Positions 25,902 to 34,252 of a stretch of 58,320 nt of DNA are shown here, piece by piece (positions within the stretch are counted from its first letter, which is position 1; each line of letters starts with the position of its first letter). The DNA lies in NCBI GenBank assembly GCA_003611745.1, contig RAYF01000042.1:1-58320 (forward strand), in the 5' to 3' direction. The position numbers were made by a program, and so were the translations under genes. The notes below the pieces were generated by a model. The model saw nothing but the letters and a program-made list of their open reading frames with translations. It was not told the DNA's origin and searched no databases. Origin of the DNA: a bacterium D16-36. GTDB lineage: Bacteria; Bacillota; Clostridia; Lachnospirales; Lachnospiraceae.

Positions 25902-28024
25902 ATATTTTCCATAAAGTTGCCCTGCAGGGGCTGGTTAAGAGCCGTACCCGCACGTTAGTCACAATTATCGGGGTTGCCCTGTCGGCAGCTTTGATTACAG
26001 CAGTTGCTACCTTTGCAGTATCATTGCAGGCTTATATGATAAATGGGGCAAGGGAAAAGTATGGCAGCTGGCATGTTTCGTTCCCGAGTGCAGATGCTTC
26101 GTTTATGCGGAAGCAGGCGTCTGACAGCAGGGTTGCGGATGTCGTATCTTTTGAAAATATTGGTTATGCGATGTTGGAGGGCGGTAAAAATCCAGACAAA
26201 CCTTACTTGTTTTTTGCGGGATTTAATGATAAGACATTTGATAAACTGCCGATTGAACTTATTTCCGGCAGGCTTCCGGAAAATAGCAGTGAGATTTTGA
26301 TTCCATCACATGTTTTTTCAAATGGAAAGGTTGATATTCCGGAAGGGAGCCGGCTTACGCTTGCGGTTGGGAAACGTCATGTTGGAAAAAAGGTTTTAAG
26401 CCAGCATAAACCATTCCACAAAAAGAAAGAGAAGCTGGCTGCTGTGGAAGAAAAGACTTATATCGTCGTGGGAACTTACCAGAGGCCTGCGTTTGAGGAG
26501 TATTCTGCACCCGGTTATACAGTGATTACCATAGGTGATTCAGAACATGAAAAAGACCTAAATATATTTACGGAGCTTAATAATCCTTATGGGCTGCGGG
26601 ATTATGTCGGGGGGATAACTGGAGGCAGGGGATATGTCTTGAATGATAATGTGCTGCGTTTTATGGGAGTTTCGGGCGATCAGATGTTTAATACCCTGCT
26701 CTATTCGACAGGGGGGATTTTGGCAGCACTGATTATGATTGGCTCGGTATTCCTGATTTACAATTCGTTTCATATTTCCCTCAATGAGCGTATGCACCAG
26801 TTTGGAATTTTGATGTCAATCGGCGCTACGGAAAAACAGCTGCGGAATTCGGTGCTGTTTGAGGGGCTTTGCATCAGTGTTGTCGGGATACCGCTTGGAA
26901 TCTTAATAGGAATCCCAAGTATAAAGCTTGTACTTGCGCTTGTGGCAGAGAACTTTGCAAATATTCTCTATAACAATGTTCCTTTGGATTTGCAAATCTC
27001 TGTTCCGGTGCTTATTGCTGCCGTGGCATTTAGCGTGATTACTATTTTGATTTCAGCTTATATTCCGGCAAGGAAGGCTGTCATGACACCTATTATGGAA
27101 TGTATCCGCCAGACAAATGAAATCACAGTAGAGGGCAGCGTTGTCAGGACATCTAAGTTTACAGAATATCTCTGCGGTCTTGAGGGGATGCTTGCCCTGA
27201 AAAATTTTAAAAGAAACAGGAGGCGTTACCGCAGTATTATTCTGTCACTGACACTAAGCGTTGTGCTGTTTGTTTCTGCGGGGGCATTCCGGACAGATTT
27301 AAACCAAATCTCGGAACAGTCTATTGTAGAAATAGATGGTGACATTATCCTTTATGCAAAGGCGGAAGGGGAGAGGGAATTAATGCAGCTTTATGATAAG
27401 CTGAAAAATACTGAGGGGGTTACAAAAAGTGATTATCAGGAAAGCCTGGTGGCTGCCGGGGACGCCGGAGGCTCTGATTCTGGCCCAGTCATGATATTCT
27501 GGTCAGAAAAGCCGGCACAGACAACAGAAAAGATGGAAAAAATTGTTGAGGGGATGGGGTCTTCTTCTGATTATACTTTAAAGAATATTTATAAGACACA
27601 GGAGGAGAACCGTAATATTTTGTTTATTATAAATTTGTTTACTGGTGTTTTTATTGCGATGATTTCACTGATTGCAGTTGCCAATGTATTTAATACAATA
27701 TCCACAAACATTAAGCTGCGCAGGAAAGAACTTGCGATGCTCCGCTCCGTAGGGATGTCTGACCATGATTTTAATAGTATGATGCGGTTTGAATGTATGT
27801 TGTATGGCCTGCGCACCCTTCTGTTCGGGCTTCCTGTTGCCGGGCTTTGTTCTTGGCTGATTCACTGGGGGCTGGGCGAGGAGACTGATTTTACATTTCC
27901 GTGGGCGAGTTTGGGAATCAGTGTACTTGGGGTATTTATTGTTATATTTATTACCATGCTGTACGCTGTCAGCAAGATAAAAAAAGAAAATATTATTGAT
28001 GCATTACGGGATGATATGATGTAG
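25898..28024 (+). CDS. ABC transporter permease with two FtsX domains
   Basis: A 708-residue membrane protein. Layout: helix 1 (about 15-45), a large extracellular domain (about 50-265), helices 2-4 (about 270-390) with the FtsX coupling motif MHQFGILMSIGATEKQLRNS, a linker, helix 5 (about 440-465), a second extracellular part (about 470-560), and helices 6-8 with the second copy KELAMLRSVGMSDHDFNSM. This is the internally repeated LolC/E-like design rather than a ten-helix BceB. It belongs with the adjacent ATPase and two-component pair. The substrate is unknown. Confidence 0.9.
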   Translation: MNIFHKVALQGLVKSRTRTLVTIIGVALSAALITAVATFAVSLQAYMINGAREKYGSWHVSFPSADASFMRKQASDSRVADVVSFENIGYAMLEGGKNPDKPYLFFAGFNDKTFDKLPIELISGRLPENSSEILIPSHVFSNGKVDIPEGSRLTLAVGKRHVGKKVLSQHKPFHKKKEKLAAVEEKTYIVVGTYQRPAFEEYSAPGYTVITIGDSEHEKDLNIFTELNNPYGLRDYVGGITGGRGYVLNDNVLRFMGVSGDQMFNTLLYSTGGILAALIMIGSVFLIYNSFHISLNERMHQFGILMSIGATEKQLRNSVLFEGLCISVVGIPLGILIGIPSIKLVLALVAENFANILYNNVPLDLQISVPVLIAAVAFSVITILISAYIPARKAVMTPIMECIRQTNEITVEGSVVRTSKFTEYLCGLEGMLALKNFKRNRRRYRSIILSLTLSVVLFVSAGAFRTDLNQISEQSIVEIDGDIILYAKAEGERELMQLYDKLKNTEGVTKSDYQESLVAAGDAGGSDSGPVMIFWSEKPAQTTEKMEKIVEGMGSSSDYTLKNIYKTQEENRNILFIINLFTGVFIAMISLIAVANVFNTISTNIKLRRKELAMLRSVGMSDHDFNSMMRFECMLYGLRTLLFGLPVAGLCSWLIHWGLGEETDFTFPWASLGISVLGVFIVIFITMLYAVSKIKKENIIDALRDDMM

Positions 28025-28117
28025 GGGAGGTTTTTTCGTTCATGCTGGGGGCGGCTTTCTCGTTTTTGCGGGTGATGATTTTACCGGAAACCTGCCGCTT
28101 CAGGTTGAATACAGGGA

Positions 28118-28771
28118 TTACGCCCGGTGTGCCGTGAAGCGGCAGATCGGGTTTCCCAGATTATAAAATTTTTCTTCGTATTCGGTCATTATATTATCTG
28201 GTGCTGGTCCATTCTGGTGTAGGTCAAAGGTGGCCTCGTCCGCAGTCCAGCCGGCAAGCCTAAGTTGTTCCAGAGAAAAGTCAAACAGGGGGCGGTTGTC
28301 TGTTTTGAACTGCAAGGTTCCGTCCGGCTGCAGGATTTTATTATAGCGTTCCAGAAAATTTACTGAGGTCAGCCTGCGTTTGGCGTGGCGGTCCTTTGGC
28401 CATGGGTCAGAGAAGTTCAGATATATTTTTGCAATCTCATTTTCTGAAAAGTAGGATGTGATATCTTCGGCATCCATGCGCAAAAATATTAGGTTTTCTG
28501 TCTCTAATTCTTCCCTTTTGTCAAGGGCGCGTACTAGGACGCTGGAGTATTTTTCAATCCCGATGTAATTGATATCGGGATTTTCTTTTGCAAGGGTGGT
28601 GATAAATTGCCCCTTGCCCATGCCGATTTCTATATGGATTGGGTGGTTATTGCAGAAAATATTCTGGTTCCACAGCCCTCTGTAATCATTTCCGTTTGTG
28701 CCGTCTGTCTGTATGGTGTATGGGTTTTCCAGAATTCGTTCCTGCGAGCCCTTTACATTTCTAAGCCTCAT
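28118..28771 (-). CDS. trmB: tRNA (guanine-N7-)-methyltransferase
   Basis: A 217-residue SAM-dependent enzyme forming m7G46 in the tRNA variable loop. The SAM site EIGMGKGQFI is clear, as are the TrmB signatures NFSDPWPKDRHAKRR and, near the C-terminus, EYEEKF. It starts MRLRNVKG after an AAGAGAGGA region. It is convergent with the permease. A 10-bp complementary pair, TGCCGCTTCA (28093-28102) and TGAAGCGGCA (28135-28144), brackets its 3' end and may serve as a loose terminator. Confidence 0.93.
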   Translation of the reverse strand: MRLRNVKGSQERILENPYTIQTDGTNGNDYRGLWNQNIFCNNHPIHIEIGMGKGQFITTLAKENPDINYIGIEKYSSVLVRALDKREELETENLIFLRMDAEDITSYFSENEIAKIYLNFSDPWPKDRHAKRRLTSVNFLERYNKILQPDGTLQFKTDNRPLFDFSLEQLRLAGWTADEATFDLHQNGPAPDNIMTEYEEKFYNLGNPICRFTAHRA

Positions 28772-28968
28772 AGTGATCCTCTCTTTTCTTAACAGTTTCT
28801 AAATAGTTTACTGCTTTATACATTACCATATAAAAGAAGGAATTTCCATTGAAATATGGTATTTGGCTTTTTCGTGTTCTCTATCGAAGATAATCACGGG
28901 TTATCCTCGGTTCGGCTGATTTTCGGTATTGGCTGCTGTTAGGGGTTGTCGGAACGGACGTGCTCTGG

Positions 28969-29212
28969 ATTTCTCCACACTCCTTTTCAAGGCACGCTCC
29001 CGCTCAGACTCCGGCGCAACGGTACATAGACTTGCTTAACAGCGGCAGTGCTTTCGGCACTTCTGGAAGCATCAAAATAAATGCTTACAAGCAAGCTTGA
29101 CGCATTTCTTCCGATGTTTCCAGAAGGTACTCCGTACCTCTGCCGCTGTTTTAAATACGCAAGTCAAGTACCGGCGTCTCCGTATGCCCTTGAAAAGGGG
29201 TGTGTTCGAAAT
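28969..29212. repeat. 244-bp imperfect palindrome (first of three hairpins)
   Basis: Arms of about 115 bases pair over their length. Shared phrases are CCTTTTCAAGG near both ends, AACAGCGGCAG / CTGCCGCTGTT, CTTCTGGAAGCATC / GATGTTTCCAGAAG and AAATGC / GCATTT near the centre. No protein reading frame is convincing. The left arm contains the complement of AGCGGGAGCGTGC and CGCAACGGTACATAG, both also seen in the R1 core. Confidence 0.75.
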
Positions 29213-29258
29213 CTTTAGCACTGGTTGTGGTGAGTGGAAGGATAAGCATTTGAGTTGT

Positions 29259-29366
29259 AGGCTGTGGAAAGTTGCAGTTATAAGTTGTAAAACTGTTAAA
29301 CTGAGTTTATGCCTAGAAAGGCTTAAGTTCTTCAAATTCTTTCACTCTGCAAGTTTCCCACAGCCT
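29259..29366. repeat. 108-bp imperfect palindrome (second hairpin)
   Basis: AGGCTGTGGAAAGTTGCAG on the left pairs with CTGCAAGTTTCCCACAGCCT on the right, with a further pairing region closing on ATGCCTAGAAAGGC. No T-run follows. No gene. Confidence 0.75.
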
Positions 29367-29381
29367 CCCGTCCTGCATGGG

Positions 29382-29683
29382 TTTCAACAGCTAAAATGTA
29401 ATATTTTCCCCGGTATCGTAAATTTGGCACACTCTTTCCGCAGCCGCTATCTGGATATGTAATATTGTCGCTGGCGTTTTGCGATGCCGCCGTTAAGAGG
29501 CCGTTGGTGCTTGGAATGTGTTTTTTACATTCCTATGCACCATTACGTGCCTCTTCCGAGCGGAAGCGTGCGGTGGAGTGAAATGCCAGCGGCAATATTA
29601 CATTTTAGAAAACGCAGCAAAGTGTGCCAGAAAAGATACCGGGAACAATATTACATTTTGGGTGACATCTGCTACGTTGAAAT
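29382..29683. repeat. 302-bp nested palindrome with repeated TGTAATATT ends (third hairpin)
   Basis: Outer arms begin TTTCAAC and AAAATGTAATATT (29392-29404) and end AATATTACATTTT (29646-29658) with GTTGAAA beyond. The same end motif recurs inside, at 29456-29466 and 29594-29606, where it bounds an inner hairpin with GTCGCTGGCG / TGCCAGCGGC. The centre is GGAATGTGTTTTTTACATTCC. Arms pair at roughly three-quarters identity across about 140 bases. Non-coding. Confidence 0.78.
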
Positions 29684-29770
29684 GTGTGGGATTTTGTGCT
29701 AGTATGAACGGGCATGGTAAGGTGAAATGGCAAAGGATAACCTGAGTGAAGGAAAAGGAGGGCATGAGAT

Positions 29771-30085
29771 ATGATACGTCATATTGTTATGTTTGAGTTA
29801 TTGGAGGAGGCGGAGGGAAGAAACCGCCAGGAGAACAGGGAAATGGCAAGGGAAAGGGCGGAGGCACTTCGTGAAAGGGTGCCAAGCCTTAAGGCTTATC
29901 AGGTGGTGGTTAATGAGCCTGAGGCAGATCAGACAAATTATGACATTGCCCTGATTTGCGATTTTGAAGATATGGATGGGCTGGCTGCCTACCAAAACCA
30001 TCCGGAACACAAGGCGTTTGGCGCATTTATTACAAATCTGAGAAAAAACCGCGCCTGCATTGATTATGAAATGGGGAATGATTAA
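29771..30085 (+). CDS. Dabb (stress-responsive A/B barrel) domain protein
   Basis: A 104-residue single-domain protein. It starts MIRHIVMFEL, the usual Dabb opening, and includes the conserved YDIALICDFEDMDGLAAYQN and HPEHKAF patches of the dimeric alpha/beta-barrel fold. Members include stress-responsive proteins and polyketide cyclase-like enzymes; no catalytic role can be assigned. GAAGGAAAAGGAGGGC lies before ATG 29771. It is 2 bases from argC, so the two are cotranscribed. Confidence 0.88.
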   Translation: MIRHIVMFELLEEAEGRNRQENREMARERAEALRERVPSLKAYQVVVNEPEADQTNYDIALICDFEDMDGLAAYQNHPEHKAFGAFITNLRKNRACIDYEMGND

Positions 30086-30087
30086 TT

Positions 30088-31044
30088 ATGAAGGCAAAAG
30101 TATTTATTGATGGCAGTGAGGGGACAACGGGCCTGCGGATTGATGAGCGTTTTCAGGGCAGGGATGATGTGGAGATCCTTAAAATTGACGCAGAGAAGCG
30201 AAAAGATCCGCAGGAAAGAAAGAAACTGATTAATGCTGCGGATATTGCTTTTTTGTGCTTGCCAGATGCGGCGGCAAGGGAGTCTGTATCCCTTGTGGAA
30301 AATGATAATGTGTGTATTATTGATACATCTACTGCGCACCGGACGGAGATAGGCTGGGCATATGGATTTCCAGAGCTTTCCGGGGAGCATCGTGGGAATA
30401 TTGTAAAAGGAAAGAGGATTGCTGTGCCGGGCTGCCACGCGACAGGCTTTATTTCGCTGGTATATCCATTAATTTCAGAAGGCATCTTGCCAAAAGACTA
30501 TCCGGTTGTAAGCTTTTCACTGACTGGCTATAGTGGTGCCGGCAAAAAGGCGATTGCGGCATATGCCGATAAAAACAGGCCGAGGGAATTTAGTTCTGCA
30601 AGGGAATATGCACTCTCACAGCAGCATAAGCATTTAAAGGAGATGCAGAAAGTGACAGGTTTGTCAAGGACGCCCCTGTTTTCTCCGATTATCGATGATT
30701 ATTATAGCGGCATGGTCGTGTCTGTGCCACTGTACACAGATATGCTTCACGGGGCACAGACGCCGGAATCCTTAAGGGAGCTTTTTGGGCGTTATTATGC
30801 CGGACAGAAATTTGTGCAGGTGTGCAGTGCTGACGATGAGACTGCGGCAAGTGGGTTCCTGCCAGGCAATGGATTGGCCGGCTGGGACGGGCTTAAGGTA
30901 TATGTTACCGGAAATGAGGAACGGGTGGTTTTATCCGCACAGTTCGATAATCTGGGAAAAGGTGCGTCCGGCGCTGCAATCCAGTGCATGAATCTGGTGC
31001 TTGGGTGCAGTGAGGACAAAGGGCTGAATCTGGAGCGTGCCTGA
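30088..31044 (+). CDS. argC: N-acetyl-gamma-glutamyl-phosphate reductase, type 2
   Basis: A 318-residue enzyme that reduces N-acetylglutamyl-5-phosphate with NADPH in arginine synthesis. The short length and start KVFIDGSEGTTGLRI identify the type 2 (ArgC2) form. The nucleophilic Cys is in the VPGCHATGFISLVYPL motif, and ADIAFLCLPDAAARES marks the dinucleotide domain end. No other arg genes are adjacent, only the Dabb gene. Its terminator has been used as an insertion site by R1 copy C. Confidence 0.92.
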   Translation: MKAKVFIDGSEGTTGLRIDERFQGRDDVEILKIDAEKRKDPQERKKLINAADIAFLCLPDAAARESVSLVENDNVCIIDTSTAHRTEIGWAYGFPELSGEHRGNIVKGKRIAVPGCHATGFISLVYPLISEGILPKDYPVVSFSLTGYSGAGKKAIAAYADKNRPREFSSAREYALSQQHKHLKEMQKVTGLSRTPLFSPIIDDYYSGMVVSVPLYTDMLHGAQTPESLRELFGRYYAGQKFVQVCSADDETAASGFLPGNGLAGWDGLKVYVTGNEERVVLSAQFDNLGKGASGAAIQCMNLVLGCSEDKGLNLERA

Positions 31045-31076
31045 TTCTTATATTCTGCGGCAGCGGAGATACAGGA

Positions 31077-31119
31077 AAAGGCGGCATTTGTTTTTCGTAA
31101 GACAGATGTCGCCTTTTTT
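31077..31119 (+). terminator. argC terminator, T-tract duplicated by R1 insertion
   Basis: AAGGCGGCAT and ATGTCGCCTT form a stem with one G-T pair, followed by six T. R1 copy C begins right after this T-run, whose TTTTTTCGC is duplicated at the element's far end (31801-31809). Confidence 0.8.
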
Positions 31120-31122
31120 CGC

Positions 31123-31800
31123 GCAGAAATCAATTTTTAGTATATATATTCATTACTGCCCCAAATCAATATGTCACCATTTACAGATGATGTTTATTTA
31201 TGATAACTCCCTGTTATCTGTCAATTTTTGTTTGTGCCTGCATCCGGTTATGTTTCTGTTTTTTGCTTCACAGACAAGCAAAACGCCTAAAAAGAAGGAC
31301 AGGATATGCCTTGCAACATTTCGTCTTTCCGAGGAACTATCTGTCTTGCGGCTTTGATGCTTGGTTTATGCGCCTTTCCGCGAACTCACACCATGCGGCG
31401 GATTTCATGGCCTTCCGCAGAGGCACTCTCGAATCGCCGGCACTTGCAGGGCGTATTTTGCCCTGCTATGTACCGCTGCGTTATGAGAGGTAGCGGAAGC
31501 GTGCCTCCTAGGAAAGCCTGAAACCGCGCATGTTGCTCAGACAGCGCTGCAAGGTGCATATCCATCAAAGCCCTGCAAGACAGAGTTCCTCTGGAAAGCC
31601 GTTGTTGTCTGGCGGCATATCTTGTCCTTCTTTTTAGGCATATCATACTCTGTGAGGGCAAAAACAGAAACAAAGCCGGACGCAGGCACATTGGAAAATG
31701 ACGGATAACAGGGAGTTATCGTTTAGAAAACAATTGGCTGTAAATAGTGACATATTAATAGGGGCAGTAATGAATATATACTAAAAATTGAATTCCGTGC
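31123..31800 (+). repeat. R1 repeat, copy C (complete, 678 bp)
   Basis: Same element and orientation as copy B, with the core nearly identical. Perfect 9-bp direct repeats TTTTTTCGC flank it (31114-31122 and 31801-31809), the expected footprint of transposition. The subterminal arm segments are exchanged compared with copy B: the left arm here carries CCCCAAATCAATATG and TGTTTATTTA, and the right arm carries the CCCCTATTAATATG and TTGTTTTCTAAACG version, the reverse of copy B. No transposase gene. Confidence 0.88.
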
Positions 31801-31817
31801 TTTTTTCGCCTTTTTTA

Positions 31818-31845
31818 TTGACTTTTTTCGTACAAATGATACAAT
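31818..31845 (+). promoter_or_regulatory. Promoter of the rnf operon
   Basis: TTGACT (31818-31823), 16-base spacer, TACAAT (31840-31845). It lies only about 17 bases beyond the R1 copy C end, so R1 forms the immediate upstream context of rnf transcription. The leader to ATG 31973 is about 120 nt, with CCTTTTTGGTAATTGTTCCAAAAAAAT as a weak fold. Confidence 0.65.
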
Positions 31846-31972
31846 TAAAGTTGGACTGTGGCGCGCCTTTTTGGTAATTGTTCCAAAAAAATCCAAAAGA
31901 AATGGGAGGTGCACCACATAACAATCTGGCTTTTTGCATAGATTGAAAAAAAATACAGAAAGGGGAACCGGA

Positions 31973-33295
31973 ATGAGTGAAGGAACATTTCGCGGGGGAG
32001 TTCATCCCTACGAAGGAAAAGAACTATCTAGTGACTTACCGATTAAAACGGTAACACCGAAAGGTGATATGGTATTTCCTATGTCACAGCACATTGGTGC
32101 GCCGGCGACACCAATCGTAAATAAAGGCGATCAGGTATTGGTGGGACAGAAAATTGGCGAAGCCAGTGGTTTTATTTCAGCTAATATTTGCAGCTCGGTT
32201 TCTGGGACAGTTAAGGCAGTAGAACCTAGAATGCTTTTAAATGGTTCGAATGCAATGTGTGTAGTGATTGAGAATGACGGAAACTACACAGGAATCGAAG
32301 GGCTTGGAGAGGATCGTGACTACACGAAACTGACGGGCGATGAGATTCGTGAGATTGTCAAAGAAGCGGGCATTGTTGGTATGGGAGGTGCGGGATTCCC
32401 TACAAATGTCAAGCTGGCGCCAAAGGAGCCGGATAAGATTGATTATATCTTAATCAATGGTGCAGAGTGTGAGCCGTATCTGACTTCGGATTACCGCCAG
32501 ATGTTGGAGTGCCCGGATGAGATTGTGGGCGGCTTAAAAGTTATGCTGAAGCTTTTTGATAAGGCGAAGGGGCTGATTTGCATTGAAGATAACAAACCGG
32601 AGGCAATCGACAAAATGCGTGCGGCTGTTTCTGGCGAGAACCGCATTGAGGTAAAAGTTTTAAAGACAAAATACCCTCAGGGCGGTGAGCGTACATTGAT
32701 TTCTGCGGCAACCGGGCGGAAGATTTATTCTGCAAAACTTCCGGCAGATGCAGGATGTATTGTAGACAATATTTCTACAGTTATCGCGATTTACCGTGCA
32801 GTATGTAAGAGGACTCCTCTTATCACAAGAGTTATGACATTGACAGGCGATGCATTTAATAAGCCGATTAATGTAAATGTACGTTTAGGCTGCAGCCATG
32901 CGGACTTAGTTGTGGAGGGCGAGGGTTTTAAGCAGGAACCGGCAAAGATTATCTCAGGCGGCCCGATGATGGGATTTGCTATGTTTGATCTGAATGTACC
33001 TGTAACGAAAACCTCCTCTTCGATTCTTGCAATGACAAGGGATGAGGTTGCAGAGAATGAGCCAACGCCATGTATCCGCTGCGGACGCTGCGTGGAAGCC
33101 TGTCCTGGCAATTTAGTGCCTCAAAAGATGGCGGTTGCCGCAATGAACAACGATTATGAGGAGTTCGAGAGGTTAAGCGGCATGGAATGCTACGAATGCG
33201 GAAGCTGTACATTTGCCTGTCCGGCAAAACGCCCGCTGACACAGACATTTAAGCAGGCGCGTCAGTATGTAATGGCACAGAGAAGAAAGAAATAG
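31973..33295 (+). CDS. rnfC: Rnf complex subunit RnfC
   Basis: A 440-residue peripheral subunit of the ferredoxin:NAD+ oxidoreductase (Rnf), carrying NADH and two 4Fe-4S clusters. Visible: NADH/FMN-binding GMGGAGFPTNVKL and NGAECEPYLTSDYR, then cluster motifs CIRCGRCVEACPGNLVP and CYECGSCTFACPAKRPL. ATG 31973 (MSEGTFRGG) is used for its GAAAGGGGAA site. It starts the six-gene operon C-D-G-E-A-B, the typical clostridial order. Confidence 0.95.
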   Translation: MSEGTFRGGVHPYEGKELSSDLPIKTVTPKGDMVFPMSQHIGAPATPIVNKGDQVLVGQKIGEASGFISANICSSVSGTVKAVEPRMLLNGSNAMCVVIENDGNYTGIEGLGEDRDYTKLTGDEIREIVKEAGIVGMGGAGFPTNVKLAPKEPDKIDYILINGAECEPYLTSDYRQMLECPDEIVGGLKVMLKLFDKAKGLICIEDNKPEAIDKMRAAVSGENRIEVKVLKTKYPQGGERTLISAATGRKIYSAKLPADAGCIVDNISTVIAIYRAVCKRTPLITRVMTLTGDAFNKPINVNVRLGCSHADLVVEGEGFKQEPAKIISGGPMMGFAMFDLNVPVTKTSSSILAMTRDEVAENEPTPCIRCGRCVEACPGNLVPQKMAVAAMNNDYEEFERLSGMECYECGSCTFACPAKRPLTQTFKQARQYVMAQRRKK

Positions 33296-33310
33296 GAGGT
33301 GTAAGGTAAA

Positions 33311-34252
33311 GTGGGTAATTTATTAAATATATCATCATCACCACATGTCCGTGACAATTCGAGCACGAAAAGTATCATGTGGGATGTATTCTTTGCACTT
33401 ATGCCTGCTACCATCTTTGGTATCTGGAATTTTGGTGTAAAGGCAGCGATTTTAATCGTAACTTGTATTGCTACTGCTGTGCTGACGGAGTACATCTGGC
33501 AGAAAGCAATGAAGCTTCCGCTTACGGTAAGTGATGGAAGTGCAGCTTTGACAGGGCTTTTCCTTGCGCTGAACTTATCTTCAACCTTTCCTGTGTGGAT
33601 GGCTATTATAGGCAGTATTTTTGCTATTATCATAGTAAAACAGTTATTTGGCGGTCTGGGGCAGAACTTCATGAACCCAGCATTGGGTGCAAGATGTTTC
33701 CTGATGGTATCTTTTGCAGGACAGATGACATCCTTTACATATGACGGTGTAACGGGTGCTACCCCATTGGCATTGATTAAAAGTGGGGATGATTCCACAA
33801 AACTTTTAGATATGTTCCTTGGAACGATTGGGGGAACCATCGGCGAGACTTCTACACTGGCACTGCTTCTGGGCGCAGGGTACCTGCTGTACCGCAAGGT
33901 TATCACATGGCGCATACCGGTGTGCTATATTGCGACATTTGCAGTATTTGCACTGCTGTTCGGCGGGCATGGTTTTGATATGATGTATCTTGCAAAAGAG
34001 CTTTGCGGCGGCGGACTGATGCTGGGTGCTTTCTTTATGGCAACGGATTATGTAACCAGTCCGATTACGCCAAAGGGGCAGATTGTCTTTGGTGTCCTTC
34101 TGGGTGTCCTGACAGGTGTATTCCGTATCTTCGGTGCATCCGCTGAGGGAGTATCTTACGCGATTATTATTTGTAATCTCTTAGTTCCGTTGATTGAGAG
34201 AGTGACAATTCCTGTTCCGTTTGGAAAGGAGGGCATAAAAGATGGCAAATAA
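33311..34252 (+). CDS. rnfD: Rnf complex subunit RnfD
   Basis: A 313-residue membrane subunit with about eight to ten helices. GTG 33311 follows AGGAGGTG. The covalent-FMN region is seen as DGVTGATPLALIK, where the Thr in the TGAT context carries the phosphoester flavin. N-terminal ISSSPHVRDNSSTKSIMWDV is family-typical. It overlaps rnfG by 11 bp. It is part of the ion-translocating core that links ferredoxin oxidation to a sodium or proton gradient. Confidence 0.95.
   Translation: MGNLLNISSSPHVRDNSSTKSIMWDVFFALMPATIFGIWNFGVKAAILIVTCIATAVLTEYIWQKAMKLPLTVSDGSAALTGLFLALNLSSTFPVWMAIIGSIFAIIIVKQLFGGLGQNFMNPALGARCFLMVSFAGQMTSFTYDGVTGATPLALIKSGDDSTKLLDMFLGTIGGTIGETSTLALLLGAGYLLYRKVITWRIPVCYIATFAVFALLFGGHGFDMMYLAKELCGGGLMLGAFFMATDYVTSPITPKGQIVFGVLLGVLTGVFRIFGASAEGVSYAIIICNLLVPLIERVTIPVPFGKEGIKDGK

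Noticed and set aside
29097-29745. Several frames of 70-120 codons within the hairpin cluster
   Set aside because: They cross the palindrome arms, share no homology with known proteins and lack good ribosome sites; the region is better explained as palindromic repeats.
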